Origin: Blautia sp. XA-2221
GTDB lineage: Bacteria; Bacillota; Clostridia; Lachnospirales; Lachnospiraceae
Direction: 5' to 3'
Assembly (NCBI RefSeq): GCF_028767025.1
Contig: NZ_JAJQXX010000003.1
Coordinates: 1 to 64,000, forward strand
DNA length: 64,000 nt
Part shown: positions 41,802-50,173 of the stretch, piece after piece
Position numbering within the stretch: the stretch's first letter is position 1
How the letters are laid out: each line of letters starts with the position of its first letter
The notes under the pieces: model-generated
The model's database searches: none
What the model was told of the DNA's origin: nothing
Seen by the model: only the letters and a program-made list of their open reading frames with translations
Program-made: the position numbers and the translations under genes

Positions 41802-43210
41802 AGAAGATCCGGCTGGAAACAAAAATAAAAAGAATCCTTCTCGGTACGCTGGTGCCCATGGTGGTATTAATGCTTCTGCTTCTGGCTATTGTTTCCAGGT
41901 ATATTTCACAGTATGACAGACTTCTTGAGAATCTTGCTATCAGCAGTGAATTTAATCTTCATTTTAAGGATGATGTTGATCTTGGCATGTACTCTATTGC
42001 TGTAGGAACAGAGGAAAACAGCTATTTGCCTGAAGTGATGAAAAGTGTCAGGGATGCGGAAAAAATCTTGAACAAGCTGAAAGAAAATACATCCAGCAGT
42101 GAGAGCCGTAAAAATCTGAAGCATCTGGAAAGTTATCTGAAAAACCTTGAAAAAAGAATGGTGGAATTGACAGAGATCACTGAGTATGACCAGAAAATGG
42201 CTTCCATGGACAACAATATCCGGATTCTGACCCGTCTTATTGTAGAGGAAATGCAGAATTTTATTTATAACGAATCCATGTATCTGGTTCATATGGAGTC
42301 TCTTATGACACAAAGAGTCTATATGCTGGTGGGCGGCGTTGTGGTTCTGTTTGTGGTTACAGTAGGTATTATGCTGCGCCGTTCTTTTCGGTTTTCAAGA
42401 AGCATTACAAGACCTGTGACAGAAATCCTTGGAAATGTCAGGGAAGTAGGACGGGGAAATTTTGAGATTTCTGAAGTCGATACTGACAGTATGGAAATTG
42501 AGGAGCTGGATGCAGGAATCCGAAGGATGGCAGAGAAGATCGAGCAACTGCTGCAGAGTGTAAAAAAGGAAGAAGAAATGCAGCATCTGACACAGCTTCA
42601 GCTTCTTCAGGCTCAGGTGAACCCTCACTTTCTCTATAATACGCTGGACACCATTATCTGGCTGATCGAAGGGGGACAGAATGACGATGCTGTGGAAATG
42701 ATCTCCAATCTGTCTGTATTTTTCAGGACCTCACTTTCAAAGGGAAACGATGTGATCACCCTTTCCGAGGAAAAAAGACATACAGTCAGTTATCTGGAGA
42801 TCCAGCAGTCCAGATACCGGGATATTCTGGAATTTGAGATTCATATTCCGGAAGAATTTAATGAAGTTATGGTTCCAAAGCTGACGCTTCAGCCTTTGGC
42901 TGAAAACGCTCTGTATCATGGAATAAAAAACAAAAGAGGCGGGGGAAAAATACTGATCGAGGGAGAGAAAAGAGGGGACGATCTGATCCTGAGGGTAACG
43001 GATAATGGGCAGGGTATGAAAAAAGAGCGTCTTCTGGAAATTCAGCATGCGATCCGCACAGGAGAACGGGCCGGATTTGGACTTTCGGCAGTGGCAGAGC
43101 GGCTGAGACTTTATTATGGGGCCGGATATGGAATGGAGATTCATTCAGAGGAAGGCAGAGGTACTGTAATTGAAATTCGTATTGGTAAAAAAATTAACCT
43201 CTCATCATAA
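41798..43210 (+). CDS. YesM-type sensor histidine kinase
   Basis: A 470-residue membrane kinase. TM1 is at about 15-33 and TM2 at about 173-193, with a helical extracellular sensor between them; a HAMP domain (about 195-250) follows. The His_kinase domain has QVNPHFLYNTLDTIIWL, with its phospho-acceptor His, and the ATPase domain shows LAENALYHGI and DNGQGM. Such kinases often sense sugar with a binding protein. The gene pair lies ahead of an importer, the usual YesMN arrangement. Confidence 0.94.
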   Translation: MKKIRLETKIKRILLGTLVPMVVLMLLLLAIVSRYISQYDRLLENLAISSEFNLHFKDDVDLGMYSIAVGTEENSYLPEVMKSVRDAEKILNKLKENTSSSESRKNLKHLESYLKNLEKRMVELTEITEYDQKMASMDNNIRILTRLIVEEMQNFIYNESMYLVHMESLMTQRVYMLVGGVVVLFVVTVGIMLRRSFRFSRSITRPVTEILGNVREVGRGNFEISEVDTDSMEIEELDAGIRRMAEKIEQLLQSVKKEEEMQHLTQLQLLQAQVNPHFLYNTLDTIIWLIEGGQNDDAVEMISNLSVFFRTSLSKGNDVITLSEEKRHTVSYLEIQQSRYRDILEFEIHIPEEFNEVMVPKLTLQPLAENALYHGIKNKRGGGKILIEGEKRGDDLILRVTDNGQGMKKERLLEIQHAIRTGERAGFGLSAVAERLRLYYGAGYGMEIHSEEGRGTVIEIRIGKKINLSS

Positions 43211-43236
43211 ATAAATCAACTTTAATCGTAAAAAAA

Positions 43237-43328
43237 TCAATTTGTTAAATTGAAAACAAAAAATTGATAAAAGACCATACATTTTTCCGAAAATATTCTA
43301 TGGAGTTTTTGGTGGTTTTCGCTATAAT
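43237..43328 (+). promoter_or_regulatory. Upstream repeats and activator-type promoter of the sugar importer
   Basis: A perfect dyad TCAATTT-GTT-AAATTGA (43237-43253) is followed by another AAATTGA (43261-43267). A good TATAAT lies at 43323-43328 but no -35 hexamer sits 16-18 bases upstream. This fits a promoter that needs an activator such as the YesN-type regulator encoded just before it. Confidence 0.45.
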
Positions 43329-43379
43329 AAAGACATCTTAAAAAACACCGAACCAAAAAGTAAAGGGAGGAAACGGAAC

Positions 43380-44432
43380 ATGAAGAAAAAAATTATGGCA
43401 GCAGTTATGACAGCAGCAATGGTAGCAGGACTTGCAGGCGCAACAAGCGTATATGCGGCAGAGGATACTATTACAGTTGGATTTTCACAGGTTGGCGCAG
43501 AATCTGACTGGCGTACAGCAAATACTGAGTCCATGAAATCCACATTCTCTGAGGAAAACGGATATGAGCTGATCTTTGACGATGCACAGCAGAAACAGGA
43601 GAACCAGCTGACTGCAATCCGTAACTTCATCCAGCAGGAGGTTGATTATATTCTTCTTGCTCCTGTAACTGAAACCGGATGGGATACAGTTCTTCAGGAA
43701 GCAAAGGATGCCGGAATCCCGGTTATCATTGTTGACCGTATGGTTGATGTTTCTGATGACAGCCTTTATACTACATGGATCGGAACAGACGCTCTTCTGG
43801 AGGGTCGTAAAGCAGCAGAATGGCTGAACGCATACGCAACAGCAAAAGAGATCAAACCAGAGGATCTTCATATTGTAGATATTCAGGGAACAATCGGTTC
43901 CACAGCTCAGATCGGACGTACACAGGGTCTTGAGGAAGGCGTAGAGAAATATGGCTGGGATCTTCTCGAGCAGCAGTCCGGTGAGTTTACTCAGGCAAAA
44001 GGACAGGAAGTTATGGAGTCCATGCTGAAGAAATATGACAATATCAATGTTGTATACTGTGAGAACGACAACGAAGCATTCGGCGCAATCGACGCTATTG
44101 AGGCTGCCGGCAAAACAGTAGGAACTGACATTGCAAACGGTGAAATCCTGGTTATCTCCTTTGATACAACAAACGCTGGTCTTACAGACACTCTGAACGG
44201 AAAAATTGCCTGTGATGTAGAGTGCAACCCACTTCACGGACCACGTGCAGAAGAACTGATCAAAGCTCTTGAAGCTGGTGAAGAAGTTGAGAAACTGAAC
44301 TATGTAGACGAGGAAATCTTTGCATCTGACGATACTGTTGCTTCTGTAACAGCAGTAAACAGCCTTGAAGAAGAAGGCGAATATGCAGTTACACCGATCA
44401 CACAGGAAATCATTGACGGACGTGCATATTAA
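43380..44432 (+). CDS. ytfQ: YtfQ-like sugar ABC importer substrate-binding protein
   Basis: A 350-residue extracellular binding protein of the ribose/galactofuranose class. TVGFSQVGAESDWRTANTES, FDDAQQKQENQLTAIRNFI and LLAPVTETGWD closely parallel E. coli YtfQ, which binds galactofuranose. The signal peptide (about 1-23) ends in VYAA without a lipobox Cys, although most Gram-positive binding proteins are lipidated. GGGAGGAAACGG precedes the ATG. Furanose specificity is inferred from YtfQ similarity. A leaky terminator after it would favour excess binding protein. Confidence 0.92.
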   Translation: MKKKIMAAVMTAAMVAGLAGATSVYAAEDTITVGFSQVGAESDWRTANTESMKSTFSEENGYELIFDDAQQKQENQLTAIRNFIQQEVDYILLAPVTETGWDTVLQEAKDAGIPVIIVDRMVDVSDDSLYTTWIGTDALLEGRKAAEWLNAYATAKEIKPEDLHIVDIQGTIGSTAQIGRTQGLEEGVEKYGWDLLEQQSGEFTQAKGQEVMESMLKKYDNINVVYCENDNEAFGAIDAIEAAGKTVGTDIANGEILVISFDTTNAGLTDTLNGKIACDVECNPLHGPRAEELIKALEAGEEVEKLNYVDEEIFASDDTVASVTAVNSLEEEGEYAVTPITQEIIDGRAY

Positions 44433-44499
44433 TTACAGAGCAGACTGACAACAAAAGTGGAAGCAGATAGGAAAGTCTGAGAAACAGGAAGTGAATCCG

Positions 44500-44552
44500 G
44501 AGCGTGGTACATAATTCGGAGAACCCGGATCAGTGGACCACGCTCCTTTTGC
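44500..44552 (+). terminator. Partial terminator between binding protein and ATPase
   Basis: GGAGCGTGGT and ACCACGCTCC form a perfect 10-bp stem around 28 bases, then only four T. Probably a leaky terminator that sets the ratio of binding protein to membrane subunits. Confidence 0.6.
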
Positions 44553-44644
44553 GCTCAAAATCAGAGAAGAAAATCTGTTTTTGGCATATTTTATATGATT
44601 TTACAGATAATTATAAAAATTTAGGGAAAGCAGGTGGAAAGAAT

Positions 44645-46171
44645 ATGGAACAGAATGTTGTGCTGGAAATGCGTGATATCAGTAAAAATTTCACCGGTGT
44701 CCGTGCTCTTTCCCATGTGGATTTCACTTTGCGTAAAGGCGAGATCCATGCGTTAATGGGAGAAAACGGTGCAGGAAAATCTACGTTGATCAAGGTTCTG
44801 ACAGGTGTTCATGAATTTGAAAGCGGAAGCATCCGCATGGCTGACAAAGAAAAAAATATCATCAATCATTCCCCGCAGGAGGCGCAGGAAAACGGAATCA
44901 GTACAGTATATCAGGAGGTCAATCTGTGCCCGAACCTGACTGTGGCTGAGAATCTTTTTATCGGACGTGAACCCCGTAAAATGGGAATGATCAACTGGAA
45001 AGAAATGAATAACCGTTCTGAAAAGCTTCTGGAAAGTCTTGATATTCACGTACCGCCTACCCAGATGCTGGATGAGTGTTCAGTGGCTATTCAGCAGATG
45101 ATCGCCATTGCCCGTGCAGTGGATATGAAATGTCAGGTACTGATCCTGGATGAGCCGACCTCTTCGCTGGATGATGACGAGGTTGAAAAGCTGTTTGTCC
45201 TTATGAGAAGACTTCGGGATGAGGGAGTTGGAATTATCTTTGTTACTCATTTCCTGGAACAGGTTTATGCAGTTTGCGACAGGATCACAGTTCTTCGCAA
45301 CGGCGAGCTGGTAGGGGAGTATGAGACAAAGGATCTGCCGAGAGTCATGCTGGTAGCCAAGATGATGGGCAAGGATTTTGACGACCTTGCTGATATTAAG
45401 AGTGCTCATGAAGGAAAGAAAGCAGAGGGTTCCGTTCCGGTAATTGAAGCAGAGGGACTTGGACATAAGGGAACTATTAAACCATTTAATATTAAGATCA
45501 ATAAAGGCGAGGTAATCGGCCTTACCGGTCTTCTGGGCTCCGGCCGTTCCGAGCTTGTCCGCGCCATCTACGGTGCAGATAAGGCAGACTGCGGAAAGCT
45601 GAAGGTCAATGGAAAAGAAGTAAAGATCAACAGCCCTCTGGAGGCTATGAAGCTTGGTATGGCATATCTTCCTGAAGACCGTAAAGCAGAAGGCATTATC
45701 GCAGACCTTTCTGTAAGAGAAAATATTATTATTGCCCTTCAGGCGAAAAAAGGTATGTTCCATCCATTAAGCAGAAAGGAAATGGAAGAAGCTGCAGACA
45801 AATACATTGATATGCTTCAGATCAAGACTGCAAGCCGTGAGACACCGATTAAGAGTCTTTCCGGCGGTAATCAGCAGAAGGTGATCCTTGGCAGATGGCT
45901 TCTGACGAATCCGGAATATCTGATTCTGGATGAGCCTACAAGAGGTATTGACATTGGTACAAAGACAGAGATCCAGAAAATTGTCCTTGACCTTGCAGAT
46001 CAGGGAATGGCAGTGACCTTTATTTCCTCAGAGGTAGAGGAAATGCTCCGTACCTGCTCCCGTATGGCAGTGCTCCGTGACGGAGAAAAGGTGGGCGAGC
46101 TGGAAGAGCATGAACTTTCTCAGAGCAGTATTATGAAAGCCATTGCAGGAGGTGACGATAAAGATGAATAA
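44645..46171 (+). CDS. ytfR: YtfR-like sugar ABC importer ATPase (double domain)
   Basis: A 508-residue ATPase with two ABC domains, as in RbsA/MglA/YtfR. The first has Walker A GENGAGKST and Walker B LILDEPTSSLD with VAIQQMIAIARA as signature; the second has a degenerate Walker A (GLLGSGRSE), signature LSGGNQQKV and Walker B LILDEPTRGID. An in-frame start lies 47 codons upstream, but the ATG at 44645 has AGGTGG in front and fits homologs. It energises the two permeases that follow. Confidence 0.94.
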   Translation: MEQNVVLEMRDISKNFTGVRALSHVDFTLRKGEIHALMGENGAGKSTLIKVLTGVHEFESGSIRMADKEKNIINHSPQEAQENGISTVYQEVNLCPNLTVAENLFIGREPRKMGMINWKEMNNRSEKLLESLDIHVPPTQMLDECSVAIQQMIAIARAVDMKCQVLILDEPTSSLDDDEVEKLFVLMRRLRDEGVGIIFVTHFLEQVYAVCDRITVLRNGELVGEYETKDLPRVMLVAKMMGKDFDDLADIKSAHEGKKAEGSVPVIEAEGLGHKGTIKPFNIKINKGEVIGLTGLLGSGRSELVRAIYGADKADCGKLKVNGKEVKINSPLEAMKLGMAYLPEDRKAEGIIADLSVRENIIIALQAKKGMFHPLSRKEMEEAADKYIDMLQIKTASRETPIKSLSGGNQQKVILGRWLLTNPEYLILDEPTRGIDIGTKTEIQKIVLDLADQGMAVTFISSEVEEMLRTCSRMAVLRDGEKVGELEEHELSQSSIMKAIAGGDDKDE

Positions 46172-47225
46172 AAGCAAATTAAAACAGATCACAGGCGCAA
46201 GGCTTTTTCTCCCGATCGTATGCCTGATCGCCGTGCTTCTGCTCAATGTGATAAAAACACCGGACTTTTTTAATGTATCTATCAGGAACGGTGTCCTTTA
46301 CGGATACATTATTGATGTTATCAACCGTGCTTCCGAGCTGGTTATCCTGGCAGTGGGCATGACTCTCGTAACAGCTGCTTCCGGCGGACAGGATATCAGT
46401 GTAGGTGCGGTAATGGCAGTGGCGGCAGCGGTTTGCTGTCAGGTACTTTCCGGCGGACAGGTTTCAGTTACTGAGTATCAGAACTCCATTATCCTTGCAG
46501 TTGTGGCAGCTCTTCTGGCATCAGCTCTCTGCGGCGCGTTCAATGGATTCCTGGTAGCCAGGCTGCGTATCCAGCCCATGGTTGCAACGTTGATCCTGTA
46601 TACTGCAGGACGTGGTATTGCACAGCTTATCACAGCAGGTCAGATTACCTACATCCGTGTGGATTCCTTTAAAATGGCAGGCGGATATATCGGAAAATGT
46701 CCGATTCCAACCCCGATTTTCTTTGCAGTGATCACAGTTGTGATCGTTGCCCTGATCCTGAAAAAAACAGCCCTTGGTCTTTATATAGAAAGTGTTGGCA
46801 TTAACGGAAAAGCAGCCCGTCTGGTAGGCCTGAATTCTACTATGATCAAGTTTCTGACCTATGTGATCTGCGGTGTTCTTGCAGGTATTGCCGGAATCGT
46901 TGCCTCCAGCCGTATCTATTCTGCAGATGCAAACAATATCGGTCTGAATCTTGAGATGGATGCGATCCTTGCAGTTGCTCTTGGCGGAAACTTCCTTGGC
47001 GGCGGTAAATTCAGCCTGGTAGGTTCTGTAATCGGCGCCTATACCATTCAGGCTCTTACAACAACTCTTTACGCAATGAATGTAAAGGCGGATCAGCTTC
47101 CGGTATACAAGGCTATTGTAGTTATTATCATCGTAACTCTTCAGAGTGAGGTATTTAAGAAATTCATCGCCGGACTGAAAAGCAGAAAAGCATCCGGTGC
47201 AGTAGCAGAAGGAGGGCAGAAATAA
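46164..47225 (+). CDS. ytfT: YtfT-like sugar ABC importer permease
   Basis: A 353-residue BPD_transp_2 permease with eight to ten TM segments. VGMTLVTAASGGQDISVGAVMA and GGNFLGGGKFSLVGSVIGA are family motifs. The ATG at 46164 follows AGGAGGTGA, and the gene overlaps the ATPase by 8 bases. The neighbour downstream overlaps by one base. Together with the second permease it forms a heterodimeric sugar channel, as in the YtfQRT-YjfF system. Confidence 0.93.
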   Translation: MNKSKLKQITGARLFLPIVCLIAVLLLNVIKTPDFFNVSIRNGVLYGYIIDVINRASELVILAVGMTLVTAASGGQDISVGAVMAVAAAVCCQVLSGGQVSVTEYQNSIILAVVAALLASALCGAFNGFLVARLRIQPMVATLILYTAGRGIAQLITAGQITYIRVDSFKMAGGYIGKCPIPTPIFFAVITVVIVALILKKTALGLYIESVGINGKAARLVGLNSTMIKFLTYVICGVLAGIAGIVASSRIYSADANNIGLNLEMDAILAVALGGNFLGGGKFSLVGSVIGAYTIQALTTTLYAMNVKADQLPVYKAIVVIIIVTLQSEVFKKFIAGLKSRKASGAVAEGGQK

Positions 47226-48235
47226 TGAAACAGAAAAAGAAAATGACAAGCTCAGGATTCCTTTTGCTGATCACAATTGTTCTGTTCTTCGTAATGTACG
47301 CTGCAGGCATGGTGATTTTTGCAGACAAAGGTTTTGCGAAACCTCAGATGTTTTTGAACCTGTTTGTATCCAATGCAGGACTCCTTGTTATTTCCTGCGG
47401 ACTTACCATTGTTATGATAACAGGAGGAATTGATATTTCTGTAGGCTCTGTAACGGCCCTTGTGTGCATGGTAATGGCAGACCTTATGGAAAACAAAGGT
47501 GCAAGCGCTTATGTTGCAGTTGCAGTTGCTCTTGGCATCGGACTTCTGTTTGGTATTGTACAGGGCTTTCTTGTAACCTATATGGGCATCCAGCCCTTTA
47601 TCGTAACACTGGCAGGAATGTTCTTCGGACGAGGCCTTACTGCTATCATCAGCACAGATATGATCGCTATTAAAAACAAGGTATTTCTCAGCTGGGCAAA
47701 CTACCGTTTTTATATGCCTTTTGGTTCCACCAACAAAAAAGGTAAATTTATTCCGGCATACATACCGCCTACCGTTATTATTGCGCTGATCGTAGTGGTT
47801 CTCTGTGCAATCCTTTTGAAATACCGTAAATTCGGACGTAAGCTTTACGCTATCGGCGGAAATAAGCAGAGTGCTCTGATGATGGGACTTGATGTGAAAA
47901 AAACAATGTTCAAGGCTTATGTTCTTGACGGATTTCTGGCAGGCCTGGGCGGTTTCTTATTCTGCCTGAACAGCTGTGCAGGTTTTGTTGAGCAGGCAAA
48001 AGGACTGGAAATGGATGCCATCTCCTCGGCAGTTATCGGCGGAACACTTCTTTCCGGAGGTGTGGGAACTCCAATCGGAACCATGTTTGGTGTTCTCATC
48101 AAGGGAACGATTTCAAGTCTTATTACAGCCCAGGGAACACTTTCCAGCTGGTGGGTAAGAATCGTGCTTTCCGCCCTTCTGTGCTTCTTTATTGTGATCC
48201 AGTCTGTACTGGCTTCTGCAAAGAAGAAAAAATAA
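47225..48235 (+). CDS. yjfF: YjfF-like sugar ABC importer permease
   Basis: A 336-residue BPD_transp_2 permease, paralogous to its neighbour. SCGLTIVMITGGIDISVGSVTAL, QPFIVTLAGMFFGRGLTAII and GTLLSGGVGTPIGTMFGVLI are the typical signatures. Its ATG overlaps the stop of the preceding gene (TAATG). Having two different permease genes is the hallmark of the YtfT/YjfF pair. The FGGY kinase gene follows after 222 bases with its own promoter. Confidence 0.93.
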   Translation: MKQKKKMTSSGFLLLITIVLFFVMYAAGMVIFADKGFAKPQMFLNLFVSNAGLLVISCGLTIVMITGGIDISVGSVTALVCMVMADLMENKGASAYVAVAVALGIGLLFGIVQGFLVTYMGIQPFIVTLAGMFFGRGLTAIISTDMIAIKNKVFLSWANYRFYMPFGSTNKKGKFIPAYIPPTVIIALIVVVLCAILLKYRKFGRKLYAIGGNKQSALMMGLDVKKTMFKAYVLDGFLAGLGGFLFCLNSCAGFVEQAKGLEMDAISSAVIGGTLLSGGVGTPIGTMFGVLIKGTISSLITAQGTLSSWWVRIVLSALLCFFIVIQSVLASAKKKK

Positions 48236-48276
48236 ACAGTAATGCAGTAATTGAAAAGATGTAAGCAAAGCTGATA

Positions 48277-48305
48277 TTGATGTTTTCGCGGAAGAATATT
48301 ATAAT
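48277..48305 (+). promoter_or_regulatory. Promoter of the FGGY kinase gene
   Basis: TTGATG-N17-TATAAT; transcription would start near 48312, giving a leader of about 145 bases. Confidence 0.7.
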
Positions 48306-48311
48306 AAATAT

Positions 48312-48457
48312 GGTATTCTTTCTGAGGTCAGGGACTCGGAAGAATTCGCATGTCATGTATACAGCCATCCGTAATTTTAAAAATGAACTGAGGTGGAACG
48401 AGGCTGCATTCTTAAGGTTACGGATGGAGGACTAAGGAAAATTTGGGAGGATTTACA
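48312..48457 (+). promoter_or_regulatory. Structured 5' leader of the FGGY kinase gene, unassigned
   Basis: Two helices can be drawn. The first is an ATTCTTTC/GGAAGAAT hairpin (48315-48345) with an inner GAG-TC/GA-CTC stem. The second is a perfect 10-bp pairing, CCATCCGTAA with TTACGGATGG (48365-48427), closing a 43-base loop that contains GAGGTGGAACGAGG. It ends about 17 bases before the ribosome site. The layout resembles an RNA aptamer with a closing P1 helix, but I recognise no known riboswitch class. Confidence 0.5.
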
Positions 48458-50062
48458 ATGGGTGTAAACGAAACAAAAAATTCAATAAAGAATCATAAAA
48501 CAGCGTTGGGTATTGAGTTTGGATCTACGAGGATCAAAGCAGTTCTTGTAGATGAAAACAATATGCCCATTGCATCAGGAAGCTATGACTGGGAGAATCG
48601 TCTGGAAAACGGAATCTGGACCTATCATCTGGAAGATATCCATGCAGGTCTTCAGGGAAGCTACAAAGCCCTTGCCGAGGATGTAAAATCCCGGTACGGT
48701 GAAGAGCTTACCAGTGTGGGGGCTCTTGGAATCAGCGCCATGATGCACGGATATATGCCATTTGATAAAGACGGTGAACTTCTGGTTCCTTTCCGTACCT
48801 GGAGAAATAATATGACCGCTCAGGCTTCAGAGGAGCTGATGGAGCTGTTTCAGTATAATGTTCCCCAGAGATGGAGTATTGCGCATCTTTACCAGGCAAT
48901 CCTGAATAAAGAAGAGCATGTAAAAGACATTGATTATATGACAACCCTAGAGGCCTATATCCACTGGAAACTTACAGGAAAAAGAATCCAGGGAATCGGA
49001 GATGCTGCCGGAATGTTCCCGGTTGATTCTGAAACAAAAGATTACAATGAGGAAATGGTACAGAAGTTTGACAGACTTGTGGAGCCATATGGTTTTCCGT
49101 GGAAACTCCGCGATATTTTGCCGCAGGTTATGGTGGCAGGTCAGGATGCAGGCTGCCTGACAGAAGAAGGTGCAAGACTTCTGGATCCTTCCGGAAAACT
49201 TCAGGCAGGGATTCCAATGTGTCCGCCTGAAGGCGATGCAGGAACCGGAATGGTTGCCACAAACAGCGTAAGACAGAGAACCGGAAATGTTTCTGCAGGG
49301 ACTTCTGTTTTTGCAATGATCGTTCTGGAAAAAGCTCTTTCCAGACCTTATAAAGAAATTGATATGGTAACGACTCCCGCCGGTGATCCGGTTGCCATGG
49401 CACATTCCAACAACTGTACCTCTGATCTGAATGCCTGGGTCAATGTATTTAAGGAATTTGCAGAGGCTATGGGAATGGAAGTGGATATGAACAGACTGTT
49501 TGGAACTCTGTACAACAAAGCTATGGAGGGGGATGCAGACTGCGGTGGCCTTCTGTCCTACTGTTATTTCTCAGGCGAGCATATGACCGGCTTCGAGGAA
49601 GGTCGTCCTTTGTTTGTTCGTTCTCCTGAAAGCAGCTTTACACTGGCAAACTTTATGAGAAACAATCTGTATACCTGCCTTGGAGCTATGAGAGTAGGGC
49701 TGAATATTCTTCTTGATAAGGAACAGGTAAAGATTGACCGGCTTCTTGGTCATGGTGGTCTGTTTAAAACAAAAGGTGTTGGACAGCAGATTCTTGCAGA
49801 TGCTGTAAATGCTCCGGTTTCTGTTATGGAGACAGCAGGAGAGGGCGGCGCCTGGGGTATTGCGCTTCTGGCTTCTTATCTGATCAATAAAGGAGAGGGA
49901 GAAGAATTGGCGGACTACCTGGACAATAAAGTGTTTGCAGGAAACGAAGGCAGCACTTTGAATCCGGATCCGAAAGGTGTGGATGGATTCAATATATTTA
50001 TGGAAAGATATATGAAAGGTCTGAACATTGAAAAAGCAGCAGTAGAGTCTGAAATCTGGTAA
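48458..50062 (+). CDS. FGGY family carbohydrate kinase
   Basis: A 534-residue sugar kinase. The N-terminal [18 protein letters not shown] is the phosphate-binding loop, [11 protein letters not shown] the sugar-binding motif, [15 protein letters not shown] and [19 protein letters not shown] the signatures of the ATP half. It is near the AraB/XylB/RhaB families, but I cannot name the substrate; a pentulose imported by the transporter upstream is the likely one. The ATG at 48458 follows GGGAGG by 8 bases. It has its own promoter and leader. Confidence 0.88.
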   Translation: MGVNETKNSIKNHKTALGIEFGSTRIKAVLVDENNMPIASGSYDWENRLENGIWTYHLEDIHAGLQGSYKALAEDVKSRYGEELTSVGALGISAMMHGYMPFDKDGELLVPFRTWRNNMTAQASEELMELFQYNVPQRWSIAHLYQAILNKEEHVKDIDYMTTLEAYIHWKLTGKRIQGIGDAAGMFPVDSETKDYNEEMVQKFDRLVEPYGFPWKLRDILPQVMVAGQDAGCLTEEGARLLDPSGKLQAGIPMCPPEGDAGTGMVATNSVRQRTGNVSAGTSVFAMIVLEKALSRPYKEIDMVTTPAGDPVAMAHSNNCTSDLNAWVNVFKEFAEAMGMEVDMNRLFGTLYNKAMEGDADCGGLLSYCYFSGEHMTGFEEGRPLFVRSPESSFTLANFMRNNLYTCLGAMRVGLNILLDKEQVKIDRLLGHGGLFKTKGVGQQILADAVNAPVSVMETAGEGGAWGIALLASYLINKGEGEELADYLDNKVFAGNEGSTLNPDPKGVDGFNIFMERYMKGLNIEKAAVESEIW

Positions 50063-50074
50063 AATGAAAGAAAT

Positions 50075-50118
50075 AAAAAGTTCCCGATTTTCGTTTATAC
50101 AAAAATCGGGAACTTTTT
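50075..50118. terminator. Bidirectional terminator between the FGGY kinase and glgX-like genes
   Basis: AAAAAGTTCCCGATTTT and AAAATCGGGAACTTTTT form a long near-perfect stem with A/T tracts on both sides. It serves both convergent genes. Confidence 0.92.
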
Positions 50119-50173
50119 ATCATATGAAAAATCTCAGATGGTTCTTTCACATTTCTGGTAATAAATAACAGCT

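Noticed and set aside
48388-48405. GAGGTGGAACGAGG in the kinase leader, reminiscent of the T-box AGGGTGGNACCGCG
   Set aside because: Only part of the motif matches, there is no specifier stem or terminator, and the gene is a sugar kinase rather than an amino-acid or tRNA-ligase gene.
48443-48457. Earlier TTG start for the FGGY kinase
   Set aside because: The GGGAGG site lies within it and is correctly spaced for the ATG at 48458.
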